A stretch of DNA of 64,000 bases from Myotis daubentonii. Its lineage: Eukaryota; Chordata; Mammalia; Chiroptera; Vespertilionidae. Shown piece after piece: positions 45,175 to 55,980 of this stretch (within the stretch, counting starts at the first letter, position 1; every line of letters starts with the position of its first letter). The DNA is taken from contig NC_081842.1 of NCBI RefSeq assembly GCF_963259705.1, forward strand, positions 63,190,787 to 63,254,786, read 5' to 3'. Both the position numbers and the translations under genes were made by a program. The notes under the pieces are model-generated. The model did no database searches, had not been told where the DNA came from, and saw nothing but the letters and a program-made list of their open reading frames with translations.

Positions 45175-45290
45175 TTTTCTGGCGGACCTACTAAGTCTTC
45201 AATATTGTTGGTAGAGCCCAGGAATATGCATTTTAACCAACTATTACAGTTGATTCTGCTACATCAGCACTTCACTTTGATGAAAACTAG
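45175..45290 (+). mobile_element. MER5-type hAT fossil
   Basis: GGCGGACCTACTAAGTCTTC, AGCCCAGGAATATGCATTTT and GATTCTGCTACATCAGC resemble MER5A/B internal sequence. Confidence 0.6.
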
Positions 45291-45408
45291 TTTAAAGATT
45301 TATTTGCTCGATGGCAACAGTTTTCTAAGAACACTAAATTCATATTTAATCATTCTTGCATAAGTTATCAATAACTATTGAAGATTTTTACTTTAAAAAA
45401 TGTATCTT

Positions 45409-45834
45409 ACACGATGGAATACTATGCTGCTGTAAAAAGGAAGGAACTCTTACCATTTGCAACGTCATGGATGGAACTGGAGAGCATTATGCTAAGTGAA
45501 ATAAGCCAGTCAATAAAGGAAAAATACCACATGATCTCACTCATTCATGGACAATAGAGACCATTATAAACTTTTGAACAATAATAGATACAGAGGCAGA
45601 GCTGCCTCAAACAGATTGTCAAACTGCAGCGGGAAGGCAGGGGAGGGTTGGGGGGCAGGAGGTAGGGGGGTAAGAGATCAACTAAAGGACTTGTATGCAT
45701 GCATATAAGCATAACCAATGGACATAAGACACTGGGTGATAGGGGAGGCTAGGGGACTGTCTAGGGCGGGGGGATAAAATGGATACATATGTAATACCCT
45801 TTGTAATACTTTAAGCAATAAAAAAAATAAAAAT
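45409..45834 (+). mobile_element. 5'-truncated LINE-1 (3' end)
   Basis: Sense L1 3' sequence: CGATGGAATACTATGCTGCT, ATTTGCAACGTCATGGATGG, TTATGCTAAGTGAAATAAGC and CACATGATCTCACTCATTC, ending in an A-rich tail. Target duplications AAAAAATGTATCTT at 45395-45408 and 45835-45848 bound it exactly. It lacks ORF2 catalytic domains and cannot move by itself. Confidence 0.93.
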
Positions 45835-45848
45835 AAAAAATGTATCTT

Positions 45849-46000
45849 TATTATTGAAAGTATTACATACATCCCCCTTCTCCCCATTGAATCCTGCCTC
45901 CCAACTCCCAGCACCTCCTCAGAGCTTCACCACACTATTGTGTGTGTCCATGGATTATGCATATATGTCCATAAGTTCTTTGGTTGATCTCTTAAAAATG
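45849..46000 (-). mobile_element. Older LINE-1 3' fragment (antisense)
   Basis: ATTATTGAAAGTATTACATA, then a C-rich stretch and TGTCCATGGATTATGCATAT, mirror the L1 tail at 48226. The neighbouring sense L1 inserted at its A/T-rich edge, giving a tail-to-tail pair. Confidence 0.75.
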
Positions 46001-46424
46001 CTAAGAATACTTCCTAAGTTCCTACTTAACACCCCTTCTTAAAATGTTGGTCAGAAAGTATGATTAAAGATTGAAGAGTTGGGGCTCCAACTATGACCAT
46101 ATCAAAATGCCACTGGAATCTCAAATGTTTGCTGTTGTAGAGATGATGTGTATAGACGGGGCAGTGCATACAGTGGGAATGGAGATGCTTTCTTCCTCAA
46201 CCGAGACTGCTTCCCTTGGGGTCTAGGCTCTAGAATTGACTAGCAAATGTTTATGTGCATAGTTTCTTTCCCATTGTTTTGCTGTCTAGAGAGTTTGTGA
46301 AGAGTTGGGAGAAAACAACAGATAGCACTATGCTGTGATCCTTCTGTTAGTGGTGAACCCCAGCTGTGCTGAAGCCTAAATATTTTCGTCCCAATGCTGG
46401 TCAATATAAGTATGTGTGATTTGC

Positions 46425-46675
46425 ATATGTAATTTTAAATTTTCTAGTAGCCACATTCTAAAAAATGAAAATGAAATAGGTTAAATTATTTTTATATTTT
46501 ATTCAACTATGTGAACAATCATCATTTCAACATGCAATCAACACAAAAATAGTAATGTGCTATTTCACTTTTTTTTTCCTATAACAAATCTTCAACACAC
46601 AGTACTCTGACTCAGTTGGGATTAGTCACATAAACAACCTCAGGAGGCCAGTAGCTACTGTTTAGGATAGTAAAG
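46425..46675. mobile_element. Ancient DNA-transposon-like repeat, family not named
   Basis: TCTAGTAGCCACATTC near the left and AGGAGGCCAGTAGCTACTG near the right resemble a common ancient mammalian repeat with TAGCCACAT words at both ends. I cannot name the family. Confidence 0.45.
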
Positions 46676-46946
46676 TTTCAAAAGATTAGAAGTTTTTTAA
46701 AATAATTATTTTAGATACACTGAACAAACACTGGTGTCAAATGTAACTTTTGGGCATTGAGAAATTTATGGATTATTAATCACTCATATAGAATATACTT
46801 TGCCAAATTACTGAAATGATTAGTGGTAGTTTCATTTGTATTTCCATTTAATTTCATGAACTATTCCAATATAGTGCTGTACTAACAGGCAAAGAAAGTA
46901 AGGAAAGAAGGGAGGGAGGAAGGAAGGACATTTACAATAGTTTTTA

Positions 46947-47187
46947 TTTTTTTAATTTTAGTTTTTATTTAATCTTCACCTAAGGATATGCTTTTATTGA
47001 TTTAAGAGAGAGAGGAAGGGAGAGAGAGAAACACTGATGTGAGAAACATTCATCAATTTCCTCCTTTATGTGCCAAGTTTGGGATCAGACCCACAACCTA
47101 GGTATGTGCCCTGACTGGAAATTGAACCTACAACCTTTTGGTGCACAAAATGACATTCCAAACAACTGATCCACCTGGCTAGAGCAA
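46947..47187 (-). mobile_element. Older bat tRNA-derived SINE
   Basis: TTTATTGATTTAAGAGAGAG, GAAATTGAACCTACAACC and CAACTGATCCACCTGGC mark an antisense copy. Direct repeats of 17 bp with two mismatches (46930-46946 and 47188-47204) are its aged target duplications. Confidence 0.9.
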
Positions 47188-47204
47188 ATTTAAAATAGCT
47201 TTTA

Positions 47205-48212
47205 AATGCCAAATGGGACTTTTCACTTCAGGTGATAGCTACATAAATCAAGAAGCCCCTGTCAGGGTCAATCGTTCTGTTAGAAAAGCCTTGGCTGCTC
47301 TACTTATTCAAAAACCATCAGAAGCCCATGGGGATTGGCTGAGGGTGGAGGGAATCACAGTGGAGTCTGAACAGAGCAGCACGCATGCTGTTTCCCAGAG
47401 AGGGTGCTGAGGGGGTAAGGAAGGACTACTTCTATAGATTGGATTGCTGGAGAGCTAATCAGACTTTCCGCAGGCAGTGACAACGGGCAATTTACTGTGA
47501 TACTTCTCAGCTCATGGGAACCAGCAGGATGTGACAAAAATGGTTTGCCTCAGAAGTACATGTCACAGTTTCCTTCCAGATTTTTAAAATAATGATAATG
47601 CTTATGTCCATAGAAAAGAGCAAACCGTATATATTGGAGCATTGAACTTGGCGTACATGACCACCAATTGGGGATTCTCTACTGGACGGATCTTAGGAAA
47701 ATGCTAGAACTCACTTTGGATATGTGAGGTGATGCCTCAGTATTTCCTCGGTTGCTGTCCTAACAAAGGTGGTGTGCCAGGGGGAGTTCTGTGGAGGGAA
47801 AATACCTTTTTATTTTCTTCTTAAAATAGTGTAGAAGGAAGGGTGCAAAACAAAATGAGTAAATACAGTTCTTAGCTACTCCAGGAGTGAGTTAGCTGCT
47901 CTTCATTGTTTTACATCCCAGAGAGAGGCGATCTCAAAAAAATCAGATGCTAAACCATTAGCTATCTTACAGATTAAAGCCATCACACTAATTGGGTTAA
48001 TTAGAAGTCCATTGCAGACTAAAAAACACTGGTTGTCTCACTTGGGTCCATTACCTCTTATAAAGGGTTATCAGCAGAACCCCCAATCAAAAGGGTATGG
48101 CAAAATTCTCCGTTTGAAGATGTTTGGGCAGTGAAGAGATCCATCTCTCCTAGGAAGGTTTTGTAAAACACTCCTATCCCATTCCGATTGCCTTTTTTAG
48201 TCTATGATTCTT
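47205..48212. other. Unique non-coding interval
   Basis: No gene or recognised transposon is visible. Confidence 0.4.
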
Positions 48213-48225
48213 CAGTGCTAATTCT

Positions 48226-48569
48226 TTTTTTAAATTTAAATTCTTTATTGTTTAAATATGACATAAGTCTCCCTTTTCTCCCATTGACCTCTCCCCGGCC
48301 ACTCCCACCCCCTAGCACATGCCCTCATCCCCCCCCCCCGCTACTGTCTGTGTCCATGGGTTATGCTCATATGCATGCATACAAGTCTTTTGATTGATCT
48401 CTCCCCTCACCCCATTCCTTGCCTTCCCTCTTAGGTTGGACGGTCTGTTCGATGCTTCTATGTCTCTGGATCTACTTTTGTTCATCAGTTTATGTTGTTC
48501 ATTATATCCCATACATGAGTGAGATCATGTGATATTTATCTTTCTCCAACTGGCTTATTTCACTTATTG
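48226..48569 (-). mobile_element. 5'-truncated LINE-1 3' end
   Basis: It opens with TTTTTAAATTTAAATTCTTT, the antisense tail, and runs to ATCTTTCTCCAACTGGCTTA and TTTCACTTATTG. Perfect 13-bp target duplications CAGTGCTAATTCT lie at 48213-48225 and 48570-48582. At 344 bp it keeps only the 3' UTR area. Confidence 0.95.
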
Positions 48570-48719
48570 CAGTGCTAATTCTATTTAGAATGGATGGTCT
48601 TTACATAACTTTAGTACTCTCCTAAAGAACAGAAAACAACAATAAAATCAACACCATAAAAATATAATAGGCTGCACATTTTCATCTAGTAAATGTTAGA
48701 AGTAAATATGCCACTCTAT

Positions 48720-48890
48720 TTATGAATACCTTTAGCACACATTATATACCAGGCACTAGAACTCAACATTGCACACTGCAAGTATGCTATCTGCCCACAA
48801 GGGGCGTATTTTCTAGCTGGGGATACAAGCATTAAACATAATGCCATTAAAATAGTCATTGCAACTATGAAAAATTCTACACAGAAAATC
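48720..48890 (-). mobile_element. LINE-2 fossil (antisense)
   Basis: TTAGCACACATTATATACCA, GGCACTAGAACTCAAC and TTCTAGCTGGGGATACAAGC follow antisense L2 3' sequence. Confidence 0.6.
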
Positions 48891-49113
48891 ATATCAAAGT
48901 TTATAAATGAAGACTTCAATAGATAAATAAGTAAAGCAAAAAAACATGTACTATGAAAAATGTCTTAATTCACCAATAAACTAAGTGGACATTAAACAAT
49001 GAGACTATCATTTTTCACCTATTAAATAGGAAATTAAATACTCTTGAGATTTGTCTATTATGCATTTCTGGTGGCATTGTCAATTTCTACAACTCATTTG
49101 GCAAGCAATTTTG

Positions 49114-49172
<59 letters not shown>

Positions 49173-49534
49173 CATAACTGTGTTCACACTCTGACAACTA
49201 ACTCACTTACGGGATTGTGTTCCAAAGGAGCAAGTCTACATATGGAGGAAAATATCCACAGAGGAAACTATTCATCAATGTTATAATAGTTGGAAATTAG
49301 AAATACTCATGTCAAAAAATGGATAAATGATTGAGTATATATGGAAAAAAGTAATTATAAGAGCAAAGGCCCTACATTCAGGCAGTTCTAGTTCAAATCC
49401 TACACTAATTTTTTAAAAAAGTTTCCTTGCTATAAACTGAAGATAATTTGTAAAATGCTTATGAAAAATAATGCTACATTTAGAAAGTCAGTTCATAGAA
49501 GAATGTCATCTCCTCCCTCTTTACCCCTTAACTG
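48891..49534. other. Unique interval with a (TA)n run
   Basis: No gene is visible. About 26 TA units occupy 49117-49169. Confidence 0.6.
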
Positions 49535-49548
49535 AAATCTGTTCTCCC

Positions 49549-49787
49549 TGCTGAAACCTGTTTGGCTCAGTGGATAGAGTGCCGGCCTGCGGACTGAAAG
49601 GTCCCAGGTTCGATTCCGGTCAAGGGCTTCAAGGGCATGTACTTGGGTTGTGGGCACATCCCCAGTAGGAGATGTGCAGGAGGCAGCTGATCGATGTTTC
49701 TCTCATCATCGATGTTTCTAACTGTCTATCTCTCTCCCTTCCTCTCTGTAAAAAATCAATAAAATATATTTTTAATTAAAAAAAATA
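49549..49787 (+). mobile_element. VES SINE with internal micro-duplication
   Basis: Sense copy with exact A box TGGCTCAGTGG and B box GGTTCGATTCC. CAAGGGCTTCAAGGGC shows a 9-bp tandem duplication not seen in other copies here. Perfect 14-bp target duplications AAATCTGTTCTCCC lie at 49535-49548 and 49788-49801. Confidence 0.97.
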
Positions 49788-50200
49788 AAATCTGTTCTCC
49801 CAGCGTAATCACAAAACACTTGATTTTATTTTCATCTCAGGACATTTGAACCAGAGAAATTAGGGATTGATCTTTATCTACAGCAGTGATTCCCAACCTT
49901 TTTTTGGCCAAGCCCCACCTAAGCATCTCTACAATCCTGATGCCCCTCTTGTAACATATAATTTTTATTATTCAAAAAGTGGACTCCTATTCATGTGGAG
50001 GAAGCCTAAAAGGCCATTAGCTTGGTCTAAACAAGCTTCCAAAGAACATGGCATCCATGAAAGAGAAAAATAAAAGAACTAAAGGACAGTTGAAGTACTC
50101 AGGAGGTAATTGTTAAAACAATAATAATAATATGAATTGATATGAAAAAATAGCAAATAAAGTGTCAAAACATAATAGATAACTGAAATACATAAATATG

Positions 50201-50205
<5 letters not shown>

Positions 50206-50264
<59 letters not shown>
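50206..50264. repeat. (TA)n microsatellite
   Basis: About 29 TA units ending at the 3' terminus of the next Helitron, inside the hAT element. Confidence 0.97.
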
Positions 50265-50269
<5 letters not shown>

Positions 50270-50602
50270 GGCCCGGTGCACAAAAATTTGTGCACTTGGG
50301 GGTAGGGGATCCCTCAGCCCGACCTGTGCCCTCTCGCAGTCTGGGACCCCTTGGGGGTGACCACTTCCTGACTTAGGCCTACTCCCTGGGGGATTGGGCC
50401 TAAGCTGGCAAACAGACATCCCTCTGGCAGCCCGGCAGCCCTCGGGGAATGCCCACTTGACAGCAGGGAGCAGACCTAAGCTGCAGTCAGACATCCTTAG
50501 CGCTGCTGAGGAGGAAGGAAAGGCTCCCACCACCACCATTGTACAGGCAGCCATCAGCCTGGCTTGTGGCTGAGCAGAGCTCCCCGCTATGAGAGCAACT
50601 GA

Positions 50603-50616
50603 CCACCAGAGGGCAG
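50603..50616 (+). promoter_or_regulatory. CTCF-like core motif (left of pair)
   Basis: CCACCAGAGGGCAG is a fully acceptable CTCF core, with A at a tolerated position. It is part of an inverted pair with 50634-50647. Confidence 0.58.
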
Positions 50617-50633
50617 CTCCTGCATTGACTGTC

Positions 50634-50647
50634 TTGCCCCCTGGTGG
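50634..50647 (-). promoter_or_regulatory. CTCF-like core motif (right of pair)
   Basis: On the minus strand this reads CCACCAGGGGGCAA. The convergent arrangement matches that in the 13.4-kb Helitron. Confidence 0.55.
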
Positions 50648-50730
50648 TCAGTGTGTGTCATAGTGACCAGTCATTCCCAGTCTTTCTGCTGTTAAGGTCA
50701 GTTTGCATATTACCCTTTTACTATATAGGA

Positions 50731-51304
50731 TAGAGGCCTGGTGCACAGGGGGGACTGGCTGGTTTGCCTGAAGGGTGATCCGAATCAGGGTGGGGGTTCC
50801 ACTTGGGTGCCTGGCCAGCCTGGATGATGGGCTGATGGCTGTTTGCAGCTGGTCACACCCCCTTCAGGGTGGGGGTCCCCACTGGGGTGCCTGGCCAGCC
50901 TGGGTAAGGGGCTGAGGGTCGTTTTCTGTCTGGCGGGCGACTGAAGCTCCCAGCCTCTTTTTTTTTTTATTCTGGGATTTATTTACCTTCTATAGCTGTA
51001 ACTGGAGCTGAGAGCCGGCTCCAGCTCTGAGGCTGTGGCTGGCTGAAAGCAGGTATCTGGGTTTGTCTAGCTTCTATAATTGCAACATTGTTGCATCTGG
51101 AGTTCAGAGGCCGGCAGCGGCAGGAGGGGAACCTTGGCTTCCTCCATCACTAGACTAGAGCAAGCATGCCTCCTGTTCGCTTCAGCTGCCTGGCTGCCGG
51201 CCGCCATATTGGTTGGCACTTAATTTGCATATCTCGCTGATTAGCCAATGGGGAAGGTAGCGAAGTTATGGTTAATTACCATGTTTGTCTATTATTAGAC
51301 AGGA
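50731..51304 (-). mobile_element. Non-autonomous Helitron, relative of 12641-13394
   Basis: The left end TAGAGGCCTGGTGCACAGG has lost half the hairpin. About 80-bp units with GGCCAGCCTGGATGATGGGC words follow, then (on the minus strand) GATGGAGGAAGCCAAGG, ATATGGCGGCC and ATGCAAATTAAG. The right end is ATTATTAGACAGGA. It lies head-to-head with the next element across 7 bp. Confidence 0.9.
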
Positions 51305-51311
51305 GATTATA

Positions 51312-52420
51312 TCCTATCTAATAAAAGAGAAAAATGGTAATTGGCGTACGACGATACCCTTTTCATTGGCTAATCAGGGCTATATGCAAATTAACTGCCA
51401 ACTATGATTGGCAGTTAACTGCCAACAAGATGGCGGTTAATTTGCATATGTAGGCACAATGCAGGGAGGCGAAAGGGAAAGCAGGAAGAAGCCCCCTGCC
51501 ACTGACAGTGATCGGAAACCCAGGGGGGAGCTAAGAGCTGGGGGGCAGGGCAAAGGCGGCCCTGGGGCTGCCTTTGCCCTGCCCCCCAGCCATGATCAGA
51601 GAATCAGGCGCCTTTGCCGCCCTGGCCATTAATAGTAGGAAGTAGGGGTGGAGCCAGCGATGGGAGCTGGGCACGGTCGAAGCTGGCAGTCCCGGGAGCT
51701 AGGGGTCCCTTGCCTGGGCCTAAAGCGGAGCCCACGATCGCGGGGCCGCTGCAGCTGCGGGTCCCGCTGCCCGAGCTGGACGCCTCAGCCAGAGGCGTTA
51801 GGCCTGGGCAGGGGCGGAGCCTGCAACCGCGGGGAGCTGGGGGTCTCCTGCCCAGGTCTGACACCTCTGCCGGAGGCCTCAGGCCTGGTCAAGGGGCCGA
51901 TCCGGTGATTGGTGATCGGAGGGTGATGAGGGTCAACTCCTCTGGCCGAGGCATCAGGCATTGGTGGGGGGCGGAGCCAGGGATTGGGGGGATATGATGG
52001 TCCCCTTGCCCAGGCCTGAAGCCTGGGTCAGAGGCGTCAGGCTTGGGCGGGGGGGTGGAGCAAGCGATCAGAGGGAGATGGGGGTCCCCTGCCCAGGCAT
52101 GATTCCTGGGCCAGAGGCCTCAGGCCTGGGCGGGGGCCAGAGCCAGTGATCAGGGGGAGATGGGGGTCCCCTGTCCAAGCCTGACACCTCTGGCGGAGGC
52201 GTCAGGCCTGGGCAAGGGGCCGATCAGGCGATCGGAGGGTGATGGGGGTCTACGCCTCTGGCCGAGGCATCAGGCCTGGGCAAGGGGCCGATCCTGCGAT
52301 TGGAGGGTGATGGGGGTCAACGCCTGAGGGTTCCCAGTATGTGAGAGGGGGCAGGCTGGGCTGAGGGACACTCCCCCACACACACACCCAGTGCACGAAT
52401 TTCGTGCACCGGGCCCCTAG
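51312..52420 (+). mobile_element. Long non-autonomous Helitron (1,109 bp), best preserved
   Basis: The 5' end TCCTATCTAATAAAAGAG and a perfect 3' hairpin GTGCACGAATTTCGTGCAC then CGGGCCCCTAG are intact. It contains two ATTTGCAT/ATGCAAAT words, AAGATGGCGG at 51427-51436 and a long GC-rich tandem area of roughly 90-bp units (51640-52330). The open frames here are repeat-derived. Intact ends suggest a recent copy. Confidence 0.95.
51640..52330 (+). repeat. Degenerate GC-rich minisatellite in a Helitron
   Basis: Units carry GGGGTCCCCTGCCCAGGC, a GAGGCGTCAGGCCTGGGC core and a GATCGGAGGGTGATGGGGGTC close. Unit length varies around 85-95 bp. Confidence 0.75.
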
Positions 52421-52569
52421 TATATTTATATACTGTATATGAGGCCCCTAGAACCATAAGTATAAAAAAATTCACAGTTAATAGCACTCTCTAATTGCCC
52501 CCATTAAAAATCAAACCCCCCCCCCCTGAGTGAGCCATGTGCCCCAAGTTGGAAACCACTGATCTAGTG

Positions 52570-53810
52570 CCTGTGTGACAGGTAATGAGTTGGTACTTTC
52601 ATTCCTGCTTTGGTTTATTTTATTCTATGTAAAGGGGATTTCCTTTAAATTTGTGTTAGGACAACCTATATACTACCCTAAACACAATTGCAAAATACCA
52701 GCCTCCCCTAGCCTTTTCCACATAAACCAATGCTTGGGCTGACATTTCGGGAGAGGTGACTGAAATCCAAAAACCTTGGGAAGCATTTTCTTGTCATTGC
52801 CCCTTTTTGGATGGCTGTCATCATAGAGCAGCAAACTCTGGAGGGCAGCTTAGATGTTGGCTCTTCCATGCCTTCTCATCTATATAGTCTTTCATCACAT
52901 GTTTTGCCTTCCTAGCTGCAGATCTGGATGACTTGGGGAAATTTTTATATAAATAGCATCCCCTCCCTCCTCACACTTTCCCCTCTTCCCCAGCTGGAAG
53001 AGACTCTGATTTCTTTAGTGTGGCATGGGATCTGGGCGTTCGAATATTTTTAAAGCCTCACAAGTGATTCTACTTGCAACCACATGGCACAGTTACTTTT
53101 GCTCCAAGATTCCTGAGGAAAGAAACAACACAAGGTGTTTTTTTTGTTGTTGTTTTGTTGTTTTGTTTTGTTTTTTTATTAGTGCATGTCGAAAATATCG
53201 TGTGGTTCCTTCCCTCCTTTTGTTCTGAAGCAGGCAAGGAAAAGACAGACAGTAATTAGCTTGTTTCTCTATATCTGCTCACCCAGGCTCTCTGGACTCA
53301 GAAGATTCATGGCAGAATTTTTTTTTTTTCTCTTTTGAAGTATCATGCATCATTTTTCTATTCCCTTCTCAACACGATGCATTCTGCAATTCATGATACA
53401 CTTTTTCCCATTCTTGTCAGATACTTTAGCCTGCACCGTTTTCTTTTGTTCTGTCTTCACAGGCATTTTAGTATCTGCCCATCATCTTCTGGAAGTGGAA
53501 ATATTTTAATTCTAATTCCCTTCCAGATATGGCATGCTGTCATTAAATGATTCAACTATTTTCTAGAACTTATGACAACTTATCTACAGGTCTTTGGCTC
53601 TTTTAGATAAAAGATATTTGATGTTTCGAATATTTTGAGCATACTTTTCTACTGATTAAGCAGGCCAGTGATAGCTGACTGGCTGTGAGAATATACTATG
53701 CTGCTTTGTGCTAAACAAATGTTATGGTTTTGGGGCCTAAATACACTACAAAGTCATTTTTAGTGTCCTAGTTGGGAGAAGTTTTCCCCACTTGAGAAAA
53801 GCCACTCAGT
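52570..53810. other. Unique non-coding interval
   Basis: No gene or clear transposon is visible. A TTTTGTTGTTGTTTTG run lies at about 53140-53175. Confidence 0.4.
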
Positions 53811-53814
53811 CAAA

Positions 53815-53883
53815 TATTTAGTGAGGGCTACAGTGTGAGGAGCACTGTTCTAGATGGTGCCGATAAAGTTGACAACAAGATAC
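53815..53883 (-). mobile_element. LINE-2 tail fragment (antisense)
   Basis: AATATTTAGTGAGGGCTACA, GGAGCACTGTTCTAGATGG and GATAAAGTTGACAACAAGA fit the antisense L2 tail. Confidence 0.6.
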
Positions 53884-53899
53884 AAAAGCACCCATTTCT

Positions 53900-54118
53900 T
53901 TTTTTTTAAATATATATTTTATTGATTTTTTGCAGAGAGGAAGGGAGAGAGATAGTTAGAAACATCGATGAGAGAGAAACATCGATCAGCTGCCTCTTGC
54001 ATACCCCCTACTGGGGATGTGCCCGCAACCAAGGTACATGCCCTTGACCGGAATCGAACCTGGGACCCTTCAGTCTGCAGGCCGACGCTCTATCCACTGA
54101 GCCAAACCGGTTAGGGCT
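53900..54118 (-). mobile_element. VES SINE, near-consensus
   Basis: The B box complement GGAATCGAACC (54050-54060) and A box complement CCACTGAGCCA (54094-54104) are intact. The 16-bp target duplications AAAAGCACCCATTTCT at 53884-53899 and 54119-54134 are identical. It is among the youngest SINEs here. Confidence 0.98.
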
Positions 54119-54501
54119 AAAAGCACCCATTTCTATGGCTCTTAAGCTTTAATGATTATTTTCTTGGATTAAATCCCTAGAAATGGGAATATACAAAAAG
54201 AAATGAATAAATAGTTCAAACCATTTCCAGTAGGTAGATATGTGATAAAGCAAATATAAGAAAAATTAATTTTAGAAAGTAGGTTGTAGACATCTGGTGT
54301 CCATTGTTTAATTTTTCAGCTTTTCTGAATGTTTGAAAAAATTAATAATACAGTGTTCAAAATAATTTCAGAATAAAAGTGTATCTGTCATAATAAAAAT
54401 TAATATTTAAACTAAACAAAACTTAAAGGCAAATTTCAGTCTTAGAAAATTTGTGTAGCTTATATGGTAAATAAAGGGTGTATTTTCAAAATATACAGTG
54501 T

Positions 54502-54729
54502 AGTGCCCAGCTGGTATGGCTCAGTGGTTGAGCGTCAACCTATGAATCAGGAGTTCACGGTTTGATTCCAGGTCAGAGTACATGCCCAGCTTTTGGGCTC
54601 GATCCCCAGTAGGAGGTGGGCAGGAGGCAGCTGATCAATGATTCTCTCTCCTCATTGCTGTTACTATCTCTCTCTCCTTCTCCCTTCCTCTCTGAAATCA
54701 ATTAATAAAATTATTTAATTAATGAAACT
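54502..54729 (+). mobile_element. tRNA-derived bat SINE, older subfamily
   Basis: The head GTGCCCAGCTGGTATGGCTC, GGTTTGATTCCAGGTCAG and the AATCAATTAATAAAATTATT tail are clear. Target duplications ATATACAGTGT at 54491-54501 and 54730-54740 are perfect. Confidence 0.95.
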
Positions 54730-54740
54730 ATATACAGTGT

Positions 54741-55889
54741 GGCTACATGTCACTAAAAAAATACTGGTGCTTCATTAGAAAAGGAAGTATAGACAATATG
54801 CAGAAAAAATAAAATGGACAATTAGTAAATGGAAGAATATCAATCTTAATAGCAATAAAAGACATTCAAATAAAAAAGGAATTTCCTTTAGGGTTTATTC
54901 ATTGGGCAACTATTTAACCAAATATAATCATTAAAGCTCTGGTGTTGGGTACTATGAGATTTCTTCTTGAACAGGAGTGAGGGTGATAGAGTTTATATGC
55001 AACATTTCTGGAAAACAATTGAAAGAGAGATATCATGAGATTTAAAAATCTTCCTTTCCTTTGACCCAGTAATCCCACCTCTAGAAATAGCTTCTAACAA
55101 AATAATTTAAAATGTAATTAGAGATGTTTGTGCAAGAATGTTCATTGAAAAAATTATAATAGCAAAACAAAAAAAAAACTAAATGCCCAATAATAAAATA
55201 ATATTTAAACAAATAGAACTATTTCTAAGACATATAGGGAAGTTATTAGACATCATTTGTTTTAAATAATATTTGAATAAATATTTGAAAAAGGTGCATG
55301 ATATAATATTACATGAAAAACACTACAGAAAATCATGTACATTTTTAAAAGTATATTTCAAGGAGTATAGTTACATACTTAAAAACAGTAACAGTGACTT
55401 TCATTGGATAGTTTTGAAATTTAGCTTTTATAAATTTTTACTCTTTGAGCATTCACTATGGCTGCTTAAAAATATGTTCAGGAAATACAAAAACAATGAA
55501 CTCAGAGGAGATTATGTAATATTTAGCCCATGTACTTAAGTTATCACTGGACTATGACGAATGCAGTCATTCTGTATTTTGTGCAATTGAAGAGGGTTAA
55601 AAAAGAGATGTGGCTGCTGAGATCCAGGGTTTAAATCTCAGACCCAGGGTGGTAAGCCAGTCCACGAAGCTGCCCCTGAAGAAGCAGGGTCTTCTCTCTG
55701 CTGATGCAGAGAGGAACCATGACCTCAACAAGCACTATTGCAGCTCACCTCACGCCCCTTCCATGGTTTCCGCATTTTGCTGGAATTTTGAATCATGGAT
55801 AAATAATGCCAGGTGCTCACCCTGCACTCTGCTACATAAACTAGCTTGCAAGTTTGTGTTGTGATCAGGGATCACCCCTATCTTTGTTA
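54741..55889. other. Unique AT-rich interval
   Basis: No gene is visible. 54880-55500 resembles an L1-like or other old AT-rich repeat in composition (GACCCAGTAATCCCACC at 55064-55080 is an L1 ORF2-like word), but the match is too short to define. Confidence 0.4.
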
Positions 55890-55980
55890 AGTGGAAACTG
55901 ATGCTCCTAGAGATTAGGTTACTTTGCTATACCCATCTGCCCAGAAATGTCAAAGCTAGGACTGCCTACAGCAAATTCCA
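55890..55980 (+). mobile_element. MIR SINE fragment
   Basis: GGAAACTGATGCTCCTAGAG, TTAGGTTACTTTGC and AATGTCAAAGCTAGGACTG fit the MIR centre. Confidence 0.65.

Larger units (their letters stand above)
50265..50730 (-). mobile_element. Non-autonomous Helitron with paired CTCF-like motifs
   Basis: The 3' terminus TTAGAGGCCCGGTGCAC and strong hairpin GTGCACAAAAATTTGTGCAC are at the left. The 5' terminus complement CTTTTACTATATAGGA is at the right. It is an inverted relative of 13395-13849, sharing TGCAGTC, CCCCTGGTGGTCAGTG and AGTCTGGGACCCC. The next Helitron begins immediately. Confidence 0.94.
49884..52561. mobile_element. hAT element enlarged by three Helitrons
   Basis: The left end CAGTGATTCCCAACCTTT and right end, read reversed, CAGTGGTTTCCAACTTGG are inverted repeats. 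Flanking ATCTACAG and ATCTAGTG are a likely 8-bp target duplication with two mismatches. Without the (TA)n and Helitrons (50206-52420) about 460 bp of hAT sequence remain, with no transposase. Confidence 0.82.

Noticed and set aside
49549..49640. tRNA-like sequence with A and B boxes
   Set aside because: It is the head of a VES SINE with body, tail and target duplications, not a tRNA gene.
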